Shown here: positions 35,414 to 46,037 of the stretch, in pieces
How positions within the stretch are numbered: the stretch's first letter is position 1
How the letters are laid out: every line of letters begins with the position of its first letter
Assembly: GCA_030704615.1 (NCBI GenBank)
Contig: CM060734.1
Coordinates: forward strand, 3,784,001-3,848,000
Reading direction: 5' to 3'
DNA length: 64,000 nt
Source: Takakia lepidozioides
Lineage: Eukaryota > Streptophyta > Takakiopsida > Takakiales > Takakiaceae
Made by a program: the position numbers and the translations under genes
Notes under the pieces: model-generated
The model's input: the letters and a program-made list of their open reading frames with translations, nothing else
Databases searched by the model: none
Told to the model about the DNA's origin: nothing

Positions 35414-36920
35414 TATGTCTGTCTCCATGGCTGTCTGCTATGCCAGGGCCTCCTAAGGTAGGTGAAGTCCCCTCAATGAATGGGCCACACCTGTAAGCTA
35501 GTGGTGCCTGGCAGATGTAATTCAAAAGAGACAACAACCTCTGCCGAGCTGGAAATAAGGGTTTGAATCCATTATGAGGCTCACATGAGCTTCTCCTTAC
35601 TTTGTCTTTGTTTGAAGGTTAATTCAACTCAAAAGGGTTAGCGATGGATCCTCCTTCTGTCATCACCATAACAATCATATGGTGCTGCGCTGGGTCGTAC
35701 AAATCAATAGATATCACAACAATCATTTGTGGGAACCTGGGTCTGTTTTGAGATAGCTAACCACGAATAGCCATGGTTACGAGCCTCCGGGTTTTTTTCC
35801 TTCTCAGGATCTGCGCTCGAGGCTAGTTGATCTTATGTACTCCACAGACTCATTCAGATACTTGAAAATCTCTTCTACCCTTTCCCACCAAGACTTAGCC
35901 TGTTTAATAGGATGGTCTTTTGGAAACCTGAGCAGCTATACCTATCTTTCGACGCAGCTGAAAATAGGGAAGTGGTGTCCTTTCTGTCTTTGAAGCTTGC
36001 ATTGTTGCACATTCACAGTGCTATATCTTTAAGTTGTCATCAGATTTTGCATGGAACAGTAGCCCGAAGGATGTCCATATAAGTTCCATGGACAGGGAAT
36101 CCATAGGGAGACAAGGAAACAATGTGCAGAATGTGGACCACTACATGATCCATCACAATGGGGATCTTTCAATGACATTCAGAAATGTTACAAATGCACA
36201 AACTTATGTTCAGTTTATATCAATGTAACTAATTGAACTTTGACCCTCATCTGGTACTCGACCCACTGTTGTTTGCCTGCATCAATTACATACATAGCTG
36301 AATTGGAGGTTGATGGAGGAAGGCGGCATCTACAGGAGGCCAGGGGTTAGTTTTGACTTGTCTCATCAATGTTCACAAACCTTGTGAGAGAGAAAATTCA
36401 AGAGCTTTGACTTAGCAAAACAGATGGACACCTCTCTAGTAAGGATTCTCCGACAATAGTTGGTATTGATCAAATGAACCTCAATGTCATCACCAGTCTC
36501 TCACTAGTTTTTCTATTTAATTTTCTTTTTTGGAGCAGCCTTCCATGTACCCAGCCCACCGTTTAAGGGAAGACACCCAGGGCCCGATACTGTTAGCACT
36601 CCATGTATAGGGCAGCGGGGCCGGCCGCCGAGTCAACGCATTTGTAGCACTGTTGGGAGGTTCTTTGATGGATCAGCTACAAAACCCCAGAGGTTATCAG
36701 GAAGGTTATATGGATATATAACCGCGGTTCTCAAAAAAACAACGATGAACATATGCGGTATTGAGATCTAGGGGCTGTTTTATACATGATTCTTCATCAA
36801 AATATCGTGGACCTCGCTTCACGGTGTCATGAAAAAAGATATCCGTTACTGGTGGTTTCTTGAAGCATCAAGATTGTCCGCCATAAAGCTTCACACCTGC
36901 CCAGATTCATACCCTTCTGC
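35414..36920. other. stretch without a recognisable gene
   Basis: Only short ORFs; nothing recognised on either strand downstream of the fibrillin stop. Confidence 0.5.
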
Positions 36921-36923
36921 AAC

Positions 36924-36993
36924 GAGAGAAGACTCCGGCCGAAGCCGGCGTAACTAAGAGTCACTTCGTTTTGTGGCTACTGCCCCTTTTCAG
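36924..36993 (-). mobile_element. inverted SINE fragment
   Basis: The reverse complement reads GGGGCAGTAGCCACAAAACG, then AAGTGACTCTTAGTTACGCC and GGCTTCGGCCGGAGTCTTCT, almost identical to the SINE inserted at 40537-40632. A head with A and B boxes is not present. Confidence 0.75.
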
Positions 36994-36999
36994 GAGTTG

Positions 37000-37485
37000 G
37001 CCCTATGTGAAAAATCCGGTGTCCAGGGGACACCAAGTGACCGAGGGGGAGGCGATGGAATCCGTGGAGCTATGGGTACCCAATGGCGTCCTGGATACCT
37101 AGGGAGCAAGGGGAGGGTTGGATTCAAGCTGTCGTTTGTTGGTAAAGATGGCAGTGAGAGAGCGAAGCGCCATGAGGTGTATGGCTTTAAAGCATTTATG
37201 GATAGAAGTGATGGGGAGTTTAAGATTATTTTGTAGTGCAGAGATGTTGGCATTATGGATGCCCCCTCTGGTGCTGGCAGTGATGGCAGTAAGTGGGCCT
37301 ATGGCCCACCCCCTCCTGCGGCTCCTGCGGAGAGCAAAGATGAGTGGTGCATATTTCTGGCATTTCTCGAAGATAGAGGAGCTAGGGAATCGGTCGTGGC
37401 AGTATGTAAATTCTATGAAATGTATGGTAAGGGCTGGGGATGGGTCAGTGGGTGGAGAAGCATTTATGGGAAGTCCCTAGACTAG
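37000..37485 (+). CDS. two short unrecognised ORF segments
   Basis: Segment one ends at 37236 (SERAKRHEVYGFKAFMDRSD); segment two is 37255-37485 with an ATG (MDAPSGAGSDGSKWAYGPPP, DEWCIFLAFLEDRGARESVV). Composition is protein-like but I recognise no family, and the two are in different registers. They may be remains of one gene or of the neighbouring mobile DNA. Confidence 0.22.
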
Positions 37486-37554
37486 CAGGATGTCTGGGCA
37501 GGGTCTGGCAGGGCCTGTGCAAGATGCGAGGGGTCGGCATACACAAAGAAGTAG

Positions 37555-38007
37555 TCATGTAAGTACCGTATGATTAGGACTTCTGCCTTGGTAGGTGCCA
37601 ACGTTGATGAGTGAAAACCATCTAGTTTCATTACGGTGTAATATGAGTTTATGGATATGCCAAACTGCATGATTATGCCTAGCAATACGAAGTCTGTGGA
37701 TGACGAGGTGGGGACATTCGCTAAGAAGATGTGGCCAGGTATCGCGAATCGCATGTATGTGGGAATAGAGTGGGCAGTGCGGAGATGAGTATATGGTTGG
37801 CCAAAATGTATGTTTACGTTGGTGGCCCATGTACTCAGCGTATCTGAATTTGAATATTTGTCGTTGGGCATTAGATGCGGCTTGATCAGTGTGCCAGAAG
37901 TGGTTTGACAATTTATGGTGGAGTACTGTTGTCGCGGCCCTTTGCCTTGAGGGCGGGGGGCCGAGACACAAGAGGGCCTGCCCCCGTGGTGGGGGCAGTA
38001 GCAGCAA
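37555..38007 (-). pseudogene. LINE C-terminal fragment (DSW-H-C-H type region after RT)
   Basis: The minus-strand frame reads NAQRQIFKFRYAEYMGHQRK, then AIRDTWPHLLSECPHLVIHR, LRIARHNHAVWHIHKLIL and SLINVGT. This arrangement (a Cys/His pair, DxWxHLLxxCxH, then LRxxRHNxAVxxI) is typical of the region after RT in several LINE groups. The first Cys pair is degraded (CPLYSH). RT itself is absent, so this is a short relic, truncated by or next to the LTR element that follows. It may belong to the same family as the 2A-bearing LINE at 44.5-47.1 kb, whose 3' half is missing. Confidence 0.55.
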
Positions 38008-38348
38008 ATAGGAAAGGGGGCTGAAGCACCTTGAGTGCCTTCGGCACTCAAGGAGGTGGAGGCGCTCACTAGGTGGAGCCCCGCAAACTGGATGGCGGTG
38101 GTGGGGGCTCCACGAGGGGTGGTGGTAGCGTAGGGAGTCGTACTAGGGGTGGCATAGGACTCACCATGAGGCTGAGGCCTTGTGGTGGGAGTCGTGGGGA
38201 GTCTTGGGACTCACCTCGGTCCATTGGGGCCGTAGTGGGTGGGCCAAGACTCACCACGACTCACCACTGGGACGATCGAGGGTCTAAGTGGTGGTGCACC
38301 AGATTTGGACTGGGCTACTTGTGGAACCCCCGCGGACACTTACAAAAG

Positions 38349-38357
38349 TATATATAA
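38349..38357 (+). promoter_or_regulatory. TATA box of the 5' LTR
   Basis: TATATATAA lies about 300 bases before the primer-binding site, the usual layout of U3-R-U5. The upstream part is G-rich with repeated GACTCACC-type motifs; the LTR's left border was not resolved because no 3' LTR is present for comparison. Confidence 0.55.
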
Positions 38358-38656
38358 GGAGTAGTAACCCCGAGAACGGTGCAAGCCCGTTGGTGACCAA
38401 AAACTAGTGAGTAAGCGTGCGAGCTGGAAAGCGACCAAGGTGTGGGGAGTTGTTCCGAATTGCCATCTATCAAAGGGAATTTCCACTGAGCCCCATAAGT
38501 AGAGGGTCGAGTGGGAGTGTGAGGGGGACCGTTATGCCCCGGTGAGGAGCCGAAGCTCCAAGTTGGCCCGACGGCCAGTTTGGGAGTTAGGCGCGCGCAT
38601 CAAAGCAAGTAACTATGACTTGACGGGGAGCTTACCGAAGTGAGATGCGCGAAACT

Positions 38657-38668
38657 TGGTATCAGAGC
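38657..38668 (+). promoter_or_regulatory. primer-binding site for initiator Met-tRNA
   Basis: TGGTATCAGAGC is the standard plant Ty3 and Copia PBS, complementary to the 3' end of initiator Met-tRNA. It marks the end of the 5' LTR just before gag. Confidence 0.88.
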
Positions 38669-38689
38669 TTAGAGTTCAGTACGTGATCG

Positions 38690-39775
38690 TCCTTGAGATC
38701 GGCCTCACCATAGGGTCGGGCAAGACAAAGCGAAAGTGGAACGGCCCGAAAAATGATGATCCTGGTGAGCCCGGTAGGGGTGACGTGTCCCCGAAGCAGC
38801 AAATGGAAGAGGCGATTTATGCTTCTGAAAACGAGGCCGCTCAAGAACGGGAGGAATTTGGGGAGTCGGAGCCCGAGGACTTCCCAGAGGCTCCGCCAGA
38901 CCAACAGATGTCTCCCGTGCCAGCAGCCTTTTGGGAAGGGTTGTTGGCGCAGTTTGGCGGGACATTGAAAGACGTGATGAGGGCGGCTGATGCCACTTCC
39001 ACTAAGGCGAAGTTTAAGGTGAAGCCTAAGGAACCCGACACCCTCGAGGGTGTCCGAAATCGGAAGGCACTCAACACCTGGCTCTTGGAGCTGGAGCAGT
39101 ACTTCCGGGCGGCCAAGTTGAGTGACGAAGATCGGGTGGAAGTGGCTCCCACTATTTGAGGGGCTATGCTCAACAATGGTGGCAGAAGCGCCTTCATGAC
39201 CAAAAGCCAAACCTAGAAACCTTGAGCTGGAGTGGGTTCAAGGAACTTATGAAAAGACAGTTTGTGCCTCTCAACACGTCCTGGGCTCGCCCGGGACAAG
39301 ATGAGGAACTTGAAGCAAACGGATGACATTCAGGGATATATTCAGGCTTTCAATGTGTTGTTGCTCGAAGTCGCGGATATGGCGGAACCAGAAATGGTCT
39401 TCAACTTTGTGGCGGGACTGGCCCCATGGGCCATGCGGAAGTTGGAGGAGAGGCCACCAAAGACTTTGAACGAGGCAATTGAAAGGGCTGAATGTTTCTC
39501 GGATGTCCCTAGGGGCGAAAGACAGGGCCGTACGGAGCTGAACCATAAAAAGGTCCGGCGAGAGGGTGACTCCTTCCGACCGGAAAAGAAGTGGGATAGG
39601 CCACGCGGCGACAATAGCACATGGAAATCGAAGGGAAGGTCTTCACACGTCAAGGCGACGCCCGGTGCTCTGAAAGGCAAATCAGGTGCAGCGGCTTATG
39701 GCGGATAGATGGCGACCTTTGATAAGGTGTGCTTTAATTGCGGGGAGCCCGGGCACATTGCTAAGAAGTGCGCCA
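38690..39775 (+). pseudogene. gag of the second Ty3 element (frame-broken), with zinc knuckle
   Basis: Frame one (to 39159) has an acidic N-terminus and KFKVKPKEPDTLEGVRNRKA, then LNTWLLELEQYFRAAKLSDE. A shift near 39157 continues with YLRGYAQQWWQKRLHDQK and GFKELMKRQFVPLN, the core retrotransposon-gag motif. A second shift leads to NLKQTDDIQGYIQAFNVLLL and FNFVAGLAPWAMRKLEE (39301-39708). After a TAG the same frame holds the zinc knuckle CFNCGEPGHIAKKC (39730-39771). Gag packages the element RNA; this copy is broken in at least three places. Confidence 0.82.
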
Positions 39776-39799
39776 AACCCGACAATTGAACATGACTCG

Positions 39800-40115
39800 A
39801 GCGACAACGGAGTTGTCCGAATACTCCGTCAGCCGCTTGGTGGAGGCGGTGGTCGCCAAGACTGACAAGGTAGGCAACTACTCTTGTGAGTTGTATCAAG
39901 AGACGGGAGCCTTGTGTAAAGGGAGTCAGTTAATGTTCGTGAGCGGGATAATTTCCGGAACTAACGTGTCGTTGTTGGTAGACATAGGAGCGTCGCACTC
40001 CTTCATGACACCGGCAAAGGCAGGGAAGCTGGGACTCCCGACAAATGAAGTGGGGGGGGGGCTCCGTAAGGTGACTTACTTGGCCGGATGTACCCCTTTG
40101 CCATTAGATCCTTGA
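39800..40115 (+). pseudogene. retropepsin-like protease of the second Ty3 element
   Basis: VSLLVDIGASHSFMTPAKAG matches the aspartyl protease active-site loop, here D-I-G-A in place of the usual D-S/T-G-A. The segment then ends near 40115, before the second conserved strand, in a G-rich region that probably holds an indel. It would cleave Gag-Pol; the copy is truncated. Confidence 0.7.
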
Positions 40116-40149
40116 GCTGGGCCTTACTATTCGCAGATAAGAAGGATGG

Positions 40150-40524
40150 ACGCTGCGGATGTGTGTCGATTACATGGCTCTGAATAATATGACTATAAAA
40201 AACCGGTACCTTTTGCCAAGGATCGACGACCTTTTCGATCGGTTGGCAGGAGCAAAGTATTTCAGCCGGATCGATTTACGCTCGGGTTACCACCAGATCC
40301 GGATAGCAGAAGGAGATTCGGGATCACAAAAGTGGAGTTCCTAGGGCATGTGATTACACAGGATGGAATCAAAATGGATGGCAGAAAGGTGAAGGCAATC
40401 TTGGACTGGGAATCTCCGACTTCGGTCCCGGGAGTGCGATCCTTTCTAGGACTCGCCTCCTACTACCAAAAGTATGTGAGAAATTTCGCCAAGATCGCGG
40501 GGCCGCTGTCAGACCTTCTGTGTA
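40150..40524 (+). pseudogene. RT fragments of the second Ty3 element, active site deleted
   Basis: [20 protein letters not shown], then [20 protein letters not shown] and [12 protein letters not shown] are the RT fingers and first catalytic Asp region. The next recognisable block, [20 protein letters not shown], then SFLGLASYYQKYVRNFAKIA, follows after a change of frame at about 40330, so the segment with the YxDD motif is missing. The deletion makes the RT dead. Confidence 0.82.
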
Positions 40525-40536
40525 AGTCCAAGGTAT

Positions 40537-40632
40537 AATAGGGTCCACCCCCGGAAGGGGGCAGTAGCCGAAAGGTGAAGTGACTCTTAGTTACGCCGGC
40601 TTCGACCGGAGTCTTCTCTCTCTCTCTCTCTC
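40537..40632 (+). mobile_element. SINE insertion with 12-bp target-site duplication
   Basis: AGTCCAAGGTAT occurs at 40525-40536 and again at 40633-40644. The ~96 bases between match the SINE body at 16.5 kb (GGAAGGGGGCAGTAGCC, AAGTGACTCTTAGTTACGCC) and end in a (TC)n run. Leaving the insert and one duplicate aside, the flanking pol frame is continuous into RNase H. The copy is truncated at its 5' end (no A or B box). Confidence 0.85.
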
Positions 40633-40644
40633 AGTCCAAGGTAT

Positions 40645-41033
40645 GGGTATGGAACATTTTTTGTGGCCAAGCTTTTGCCGAGTTGAAGCAGCAGATGGCG
40701 GAAGCTCCGGTCTTGAAAATCACGGAGTTCGATCGTCCATTTGATATTCATACAGATGCATCGGACTTCGCAATCGGGGGTGTGCTCATGCAAGATGGAC
40801 GTCCAGTGGCTTACGAAAATAAGAAACTGAATGAAGTGGAGCGACGGAGGCCTACGCATGAGAAAGAAATTAAGACGGTGGTGCATTGCCTTGAGCTTTG
40901 GCGCCACTATGTTGGTTCCAACCTGGTGATGGTGTTCACAGACAATGTCGCAGTGAAGTACTTACCACACAGCCTAAGTTGTCCCACAAAACAACTTAGG
41001 TGGCAAGATACTTTGACCGTGTTCGACCGCTAG
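40645..41033 (+). pseudogene. RNase H domain of the second Ty3 element
   Basis: FDIHTDASDFAIGGVLMQDG carries the first catalytic Asp, HEKEIKTVVHCLELWRHYV the Glu, and MVFTDNVAVKYL the second Asp of a Ty3-type RNase H. The frame ends at a TAG after LTVFDR, and similarity to the element stops there. The domain degrades the RNA strand during reverse transcription. Confidence 0.83.
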
Positions 41034-41346
41034 CCTTAGGTACATCCCCTAACCATGACTAATTTTTAGGGTTCTGCCAACTTTATGATACTCTCTTATT
41101 TCCCTCGTTCTTTAGTGAAGCCGCTAGTTTACCCCCCTCCTCCAGTTCTCGCTAGGCCTTCATCGCCGCCATGGCCATGGCTCCTGCTTACAACGCTGCT
41201 GTGCAGCGGCCCTGTCTCGTTGCTCATAGACACTTCTACCCCCTTTACCGCCTCTCTCTAGCGCTTCTTCTCAGCTTTATTTTGATTGATTCAACAAAGT
41301 TTTGTACTTTTAAGATCAAAAGTAGCGCTCTAGTTCTACACACTGT

Positions 41347-43026
41347 TTGCTGCCTATCGGGATCTCCATCCGCTCAAATGGTCGAACCAGCAGCTCGATA
41401 CCATGGTTGTCCATCAGCGCGCGCCCCAAGCATTCCTGCGCCTGCACAGGGCTACTCTCCTCATTGGCCCCGAAGGCTCTGCTTGATCTCCACCACCGAA
41501 GCGACCTCTCTAAGAAGCATGTTACTAAGCTCGACAAGCTGCTGCCTAACCACTATGCGAAGGCTTCTACCCGGCTGGCTTCGCCCTGGCATCCCACTGT
41601 TACACACTCAAGCGACAGTTCACCCCGTATCTTCTGTTGTTTCCCTCCCCGGAATGTCTACGAGACCGAATACCCCCAGTTTCGTCGACCACATTGGGCC
41701 CAGGAGACCATGCTTGAGCTTCTACATGGACATACCATTTTTGTTATGGCGGACACTGTTGTCGTTCAGCTTATGCGCTACTGCCACACCGAGTCGTCCA
41801 GAGACGGTCTGTATGATACTGGAGCTCTTCTTAAAGGTTGGAAAGTGCTACCGCTGCTGCGGGTTTGTTACCGTGCTGGGAGGGATATGTCCCAACGTTT
41901 GTACCTCAAGCCGATTCCCCGGCTATCCTCAGATTTGTACCTCTCATACTCTCAAGCTAGGCGTCCGAGCAATACTGCTGCGGCCTGCCGACCGCACCCA
42001 CCAGCACTTCGGCAGCCAGTCGGCCCTCTAAGAGACAGGGGGTTCCGGAACTACGGAGGGTTGCGGCTAGCTGCTAAGTACTGCCATCACTGGGGCCCCA
42101 AAACTGCTCTGCTACAGTGCACCGTCTCTCCCACAGCAACCATCCACTGGTGCAGTCACCCCCCTCACCTCTGCATCGTGCTCTCGTACCATCGTGATAC
42201 TCTTGGTAAGCCCCCTCTTACCCCAAGCCTGTGGAATTACACACATGCTCTACTTGTTCAAGTTTCCAGGGCCCGAGGAGGCTCGCAGGACAATTTTAAT
42301 GCCCCAGATGTACTTCCGCTGGCTCTCACACCACAGAGAAACTTCTTCTATGGAGGGAGCATTCACCACCGCGCTGCGATGATCCAGGGTCTCTCACGAA
42401 TGTGCTTTGAACTAAAGGGCGTCATTACTGGAACTGTGAAGGACCTCACATTCGGTGTGCCTGGCTGGACCCTGTTAGTAACCCCAAAAACATACATCAG
42501 GGAAGCAGGTGTAGTGATGGGAAAGTATGTAGCTAACCTGGCTGATCGACTGAGTCTCTGCTACTGCGATCTAAAAGGCAACCACACTGCAAACCCTAGT
42601 TCTACTACTAAGATGTCCAAGCAAGCATTTGGTTATAGCTTGGAAGACCAGGCACCACCTGCAAGCCCCGCATCAGGCAATGGAGTAGTCGCATCTCTGC
42701 TCGTGGACCCTGAAGCATCCGTGGATACTGAACCAGATGGGCCAAAATGCGAGACTCAACAGTTAATCTACCTCTCAGGTTATCACATCTACTTGACTGG
42801 CTTTGAGGCTGCTGTAAAGAGGAACCCTGTAAATACCGTCCGAGATGGAGGAAGAACACGACACATGGAGTTGAATGCAATAGTCACCCATGTCATTCTT
42901 GGACAGGCCCTGATTCACATGACTTCAGACGACTGGTGGAAGGCAGGGCCCCTCGCCATGGGCCAGGTTAATTGTCTACTGCAGCCTCTCTCTAAATCAG
43001 GTGCCCCTCCCACTTACGTGCTATAG
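41347..43026 (+). CDS. unrecognised 559-residue ORF
   Basis: A long open frame with an ATG (position not certain). The first half is Pro/Ser/His-rich with CCFPPRNVYETEYPQFRRPH, then LELLHGHTIFVMADTVVVQL. The second half looks more globular: LALTPQRNFFYGGSIHHRAA, IQGLSRMCFELKGVITGTVK and QQLIYLSGYHIYLTGFEAAV. I find no motif of a known family. Another plus frame (41171-42031) is also open over the first half, so the coding frame there is not secure. It lies between a truncated LTR element and a PPR relic and may be host or mobile DNA. Confidence 0.4.
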   Translation: MLPIGISIRSNGRTSSSIPWLSISARPKHSCACTGLLSSLAPKALLDLHHRSDLSKKHVTKLDKLLPNHYAKASTRLASPWHPTVTHSSDSSPRIFCCFPPRNVYETEYPQFRRPHWAQETMLELLHGHTIFVMADTVVVQLMRYCHTESSRDGLYDTGALLKGWKVLPLLRVCYRAGRDMSQRLYLKPIPRLSSDLYLSYSQARRPSNTAAACRPHPPALRQPVGPLRDRGFRNYGGLRLAAKYCHHWGPKTALLQCTVSPTATIHWCSHPPHLCIVLSYHRDTLGKPPLTPSLWNYTHALLVQVSRARGGSQDNFNAPDVLPLALTPQRNFFYGGSIHHRAAMIQGLSRMCFELKGVITGTVKDLTFGVPGWTLLVTPKTYIREAGVVMGKYVANLADRLSLCYCDLKGNHTANPSSTTKMSKQAFGYSLEDQAPPASPASGNGVVASLLVDPEASVDTEPDGPKCETQQLIYLSGYHIYLTGFEAAVKRNPVNTVRDGGRTRHMELNAIVTHVILGQALIHMTSDDWWKAGPLAMGQVNCLLQPLSKSGAPPTYVL

Positions 43027-43079
43027 GTGCTTACAGTTCCATGACCACATCTTCAAAAGTGGATTTGAGCTAAACATCT

Positions 43080-44456
43080 TCCTGGCAAACAGCCTGGAAA
43101 CATGTACATGACGGGCTGCCAGCCAGCTGATGCCAATCGAGATCGGCTGCTGCCCCAAGACCATGCAGACTCCTCATATGTTGGGCATGATTGTCCCCTT
43201 GAAATTGCTCTGGATTCCCCCTCAATAGATGATCATGTGGTGCTCACAGAGAAGGCGAAAGCCAAATTTCTGCAGTGGGTCGGCCATGTATTCTGGTCAT
43301 TACGGCATTCTCAACGCCGCACACGCATGCAACCAGCTCCTCTCAAAGTGGGAGCTCACTTGAAGACTGCACCAGCTAGGGTTTATGTCGAAAATATGCT
43401 CGTGTACCTTGCTACAGGTCTGTATAATCCCAAGGATTGGAAAATGTACATGGAGGATTGTCAACCAGTAGAGGCCAATTGGACGCTGCTCCACAACAAC
43501 GCAGATTCCTTCGTGATTGTTCCCTTGATATTGCTCCAGACTACCCCTTAATTGCTAGGTGGCTGACAAGACCAGCTGTGAAGATAGACAGTACCAGCCG
43601 ATGGAATGTGGATAAACCTTTCTACTTCAGCATGGAGACAAGCCATTTTGGTGAAAACCCCCAAGGATATTCTAAACGTGGGCAGGCTGAGGAGGCTTTT
43701 AAAATCTATAAGCAAATGCAAGGCAAAGGGCTATTGCCCGATCACAAGACTATGCTCACTTGCACCCTCAATGTGGGTGGTAGCCTAGGAACCCTGGAAA
43801 AGGGCAAAGAGATCCATGCCAACGTCCTGTATGCTGGAATTGCACGAGGGGTCATTCTGGAGATCGCCCTCGCTGACTTGTATGTAAAGTGTGGAAGCAG
43901 GAAGGATGCGCATCAAGTGTTTGCTAATATGGCGCACAGAAATGTGATATCATGGAGCGCTATGATTACCAGACATGCTCAGCAAGGGTGTGGCAGAGAT
44001 GCTTTGATTAAAGATGAGCAAATGCTTCAGGAAGGGGTAGCACCCAACGGAGTTACATTCTTTGGCCTTCTAAATGCTGGTGCCAGTATTGGACTCTTGG
44101 AAAAGGGCAAACAGGTCCATGCTAACACCCTGAAATCTGGTACTCAACCTGATATCATTATGGAGAATACCCGTGTTGACATGTACGCCAAATGTGGGAG
44201 TGTAGAGGTTGCACGCCAAATGTTCAATAATATTGCTCGACGGGATCTGGTCTCTTGGAACTCTAGGATCGCTGGATACTGCCCCAGTAAGCCACCAGAA
44301 TACTTCAAAGTGGGACGTCATTGGCAGATTACACCAGCTGATTTCTCTGTTGGGAATTTGCCCGTGTATCTTGCAGAAGGGCCAAAGACGTCCTCAAATA
44401 CCAGACCAAGTGCATGTTGCTGCGAAAGATTTCACTCAGAGATACCCTCAGAGTGA
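43080..44456 (+). pseudogene. PLS-type pentatricopeptide repeat (PPR) relic
   Basis: From 43690 the frame carries successive PPR motifs: RGQAEEAFKIYKQMQGKGLL, LEKGKEIHANVLYAGIA, LADLYVKCGSRKDAHQVFAN, RNVISWSAMITRHAQQGCGR, LLEKGKQVHANTLKSGTQPD and VDMYAKCGSVEVARQMFNNI. This P-L-S alternation with VISWSAMI and MYAKCGS is typical of plant organellar RNA-binding PPR proteins. The protein breaks off after WNSRIAGYCPS and switches to unrelated sequence. Upstream, two ~125-bp blocks (43102-43235 and 43441-43562, both starting ATGTACATG) are imperfect direct duplicates. No transit peptide or E/DYW domain is seen, so it is a relic. Confidence 0.75.
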
Positions 44457-46037
44457 CGTGGCTGATGTAGTGGACCCTATTGGAGAATTCAGTTCCAAAT
44501 GCACTGTTTCAACAGGGCTCTTTCTTCCCCCGGGCTCTTCTTTCAAGTTGGCACTTACAATCACTACCACCTACTGCGGCTCCACTACCTGGATGGTGAT
44601 CTATAAGTCCACATTGGCAACATCAGGGCTCCCCCACGCACTAAGGATTCAGCTGATTACCATCTATGGCAGCTCCACTACCTGGACAGTCCTATATACA
44701 TATACACCAACGACATTAAGGCCTCCCGGAACCCAACACTCACAACAGCCGCTGCTTGGAGCTCTACCTACCCTGAAGCACTTGTTGAGATCTGCCACAA
44801 TGCTACCTGCTCCTTGGTCTGTACACAAAGCAGAGTGGACAGCACCCACTACTACCGGCCAACTCCCACAGCCCGTCGTGCAGGACAGATCTGGCTTAGT
44901 TCGCATGCCATCCGTAACTCTAGCAAGCTCATTCTCTCAACAACCCAGGCACATCACTCTGAGTTCTTACAGAGCTGGCGACAAGGGGCTACAACCCCCC
45001 ACACTCCCCCAACGATTCACCCCCTCTACTTGGAGTGCTCAGATTACCCCACCTCCACGCTTAAGTCTGCTATCCAGAGAAGGATGGAGAGCTATCCCAT
45101 CAAGCCCAGGCGTAATGCTGACACAACTGGCGAACACATACTCTGCTGCAGCCCACTCCTATGCCTGCCAGGAACACAACGTTGCACCAATGTGCGCCCC
45201 ACCATTCGAGCTTTTGGACCCCCCCAGGCCATCGTGTGGCTACTCTTTGGCATCAATCGCTCACCTCTGTGGGGTCTCTTCCTTTTGTGCTTCATATCAA
45301 CTGCTTGCTTCTTACATTACATATCAATAGCGTTACACCAATGATCTTACAGCTCATTTGCTTATTAAATGTGATGCTCCTAGATTGTGGTACTCAATTC
45401 ACATTATTTGATTATGCCCGCCTGGGTTATATCAAAGTCTGGCTCAAACCCAGCACACTACCCTCACATCACTCCCTCACACCGCTTACCCACACTACTT
45501 CCCACACTACTTCCCCCACACCTTCTCACAATGTTTTATGAAACTCTCTCATGCTATTATTACCCAAACACATCCTCTCACTCATAACCGACACCTCATC
45601 CAATTACAGGTCCCTTCATCCGTGCCTCTGGCCGAACTCATTCATCCGAGTATGTCGCCCATTTATCCTATTTCCCCCACTCTAATTAAAGCTATATTTC
45701 CCACCCACCATACACTCATATTAAGTTTTTACCAACCCCACCATATGAGCTCTCGCACAACAAACCCCTTCCATGGCCACCGGACGAATCCACACACTTA
45801 TCTAAACACAATAAAATCCCCCCCACACACACAAGCAACCAGCTCCACTCATACCCACTACGCTACCACCAAATCCATCCCCCTCATACACCTTTTTAAC
45901 AGCTACCCCCCCTTTCCCTCAAAATCCAACTTATAACCCACTCCCCACATGGGAGATATCACTAGAAACCTCTCGCATGTAAACATTCTTCTCACCATCC
46001 ACCATCCCACTTTAAGTCCTATAAACTTACCTGTGAA

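Larger units (their letters stand above)
38050..41039 (+). mobile_element. second Ty3/gypsy element, 5' part with decayed gag-pol
   Basis: A 5' LTR remnant with TATA box and PBS is followed by gag, zinc knuckle, protease, RT fragments and RNase H, all on the plus strand, with several frame breaks and a deletion removing the RT active site. Integrase and 3' LTR are absent: similarity stops near 41040. A SINE is inserted in pol. This family differs from the DNMT-bearing one (different gag, DIGA protease, no methyltransferase). Confidence 0.85.

Noticed and set aside
37482-38069. 195-residue ORF on the minus strand
   Set aside because: The LINE-like similarity lies in the other minus frame (37555-38007); this longer frame has no recognisable motif.
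41171-42031. Second plus-strand ORF (286 residues) as a gene
   Set aside because: It overlaps the longer 559-residue frame and shows no motif; kept only as a note of frame ambiguity.
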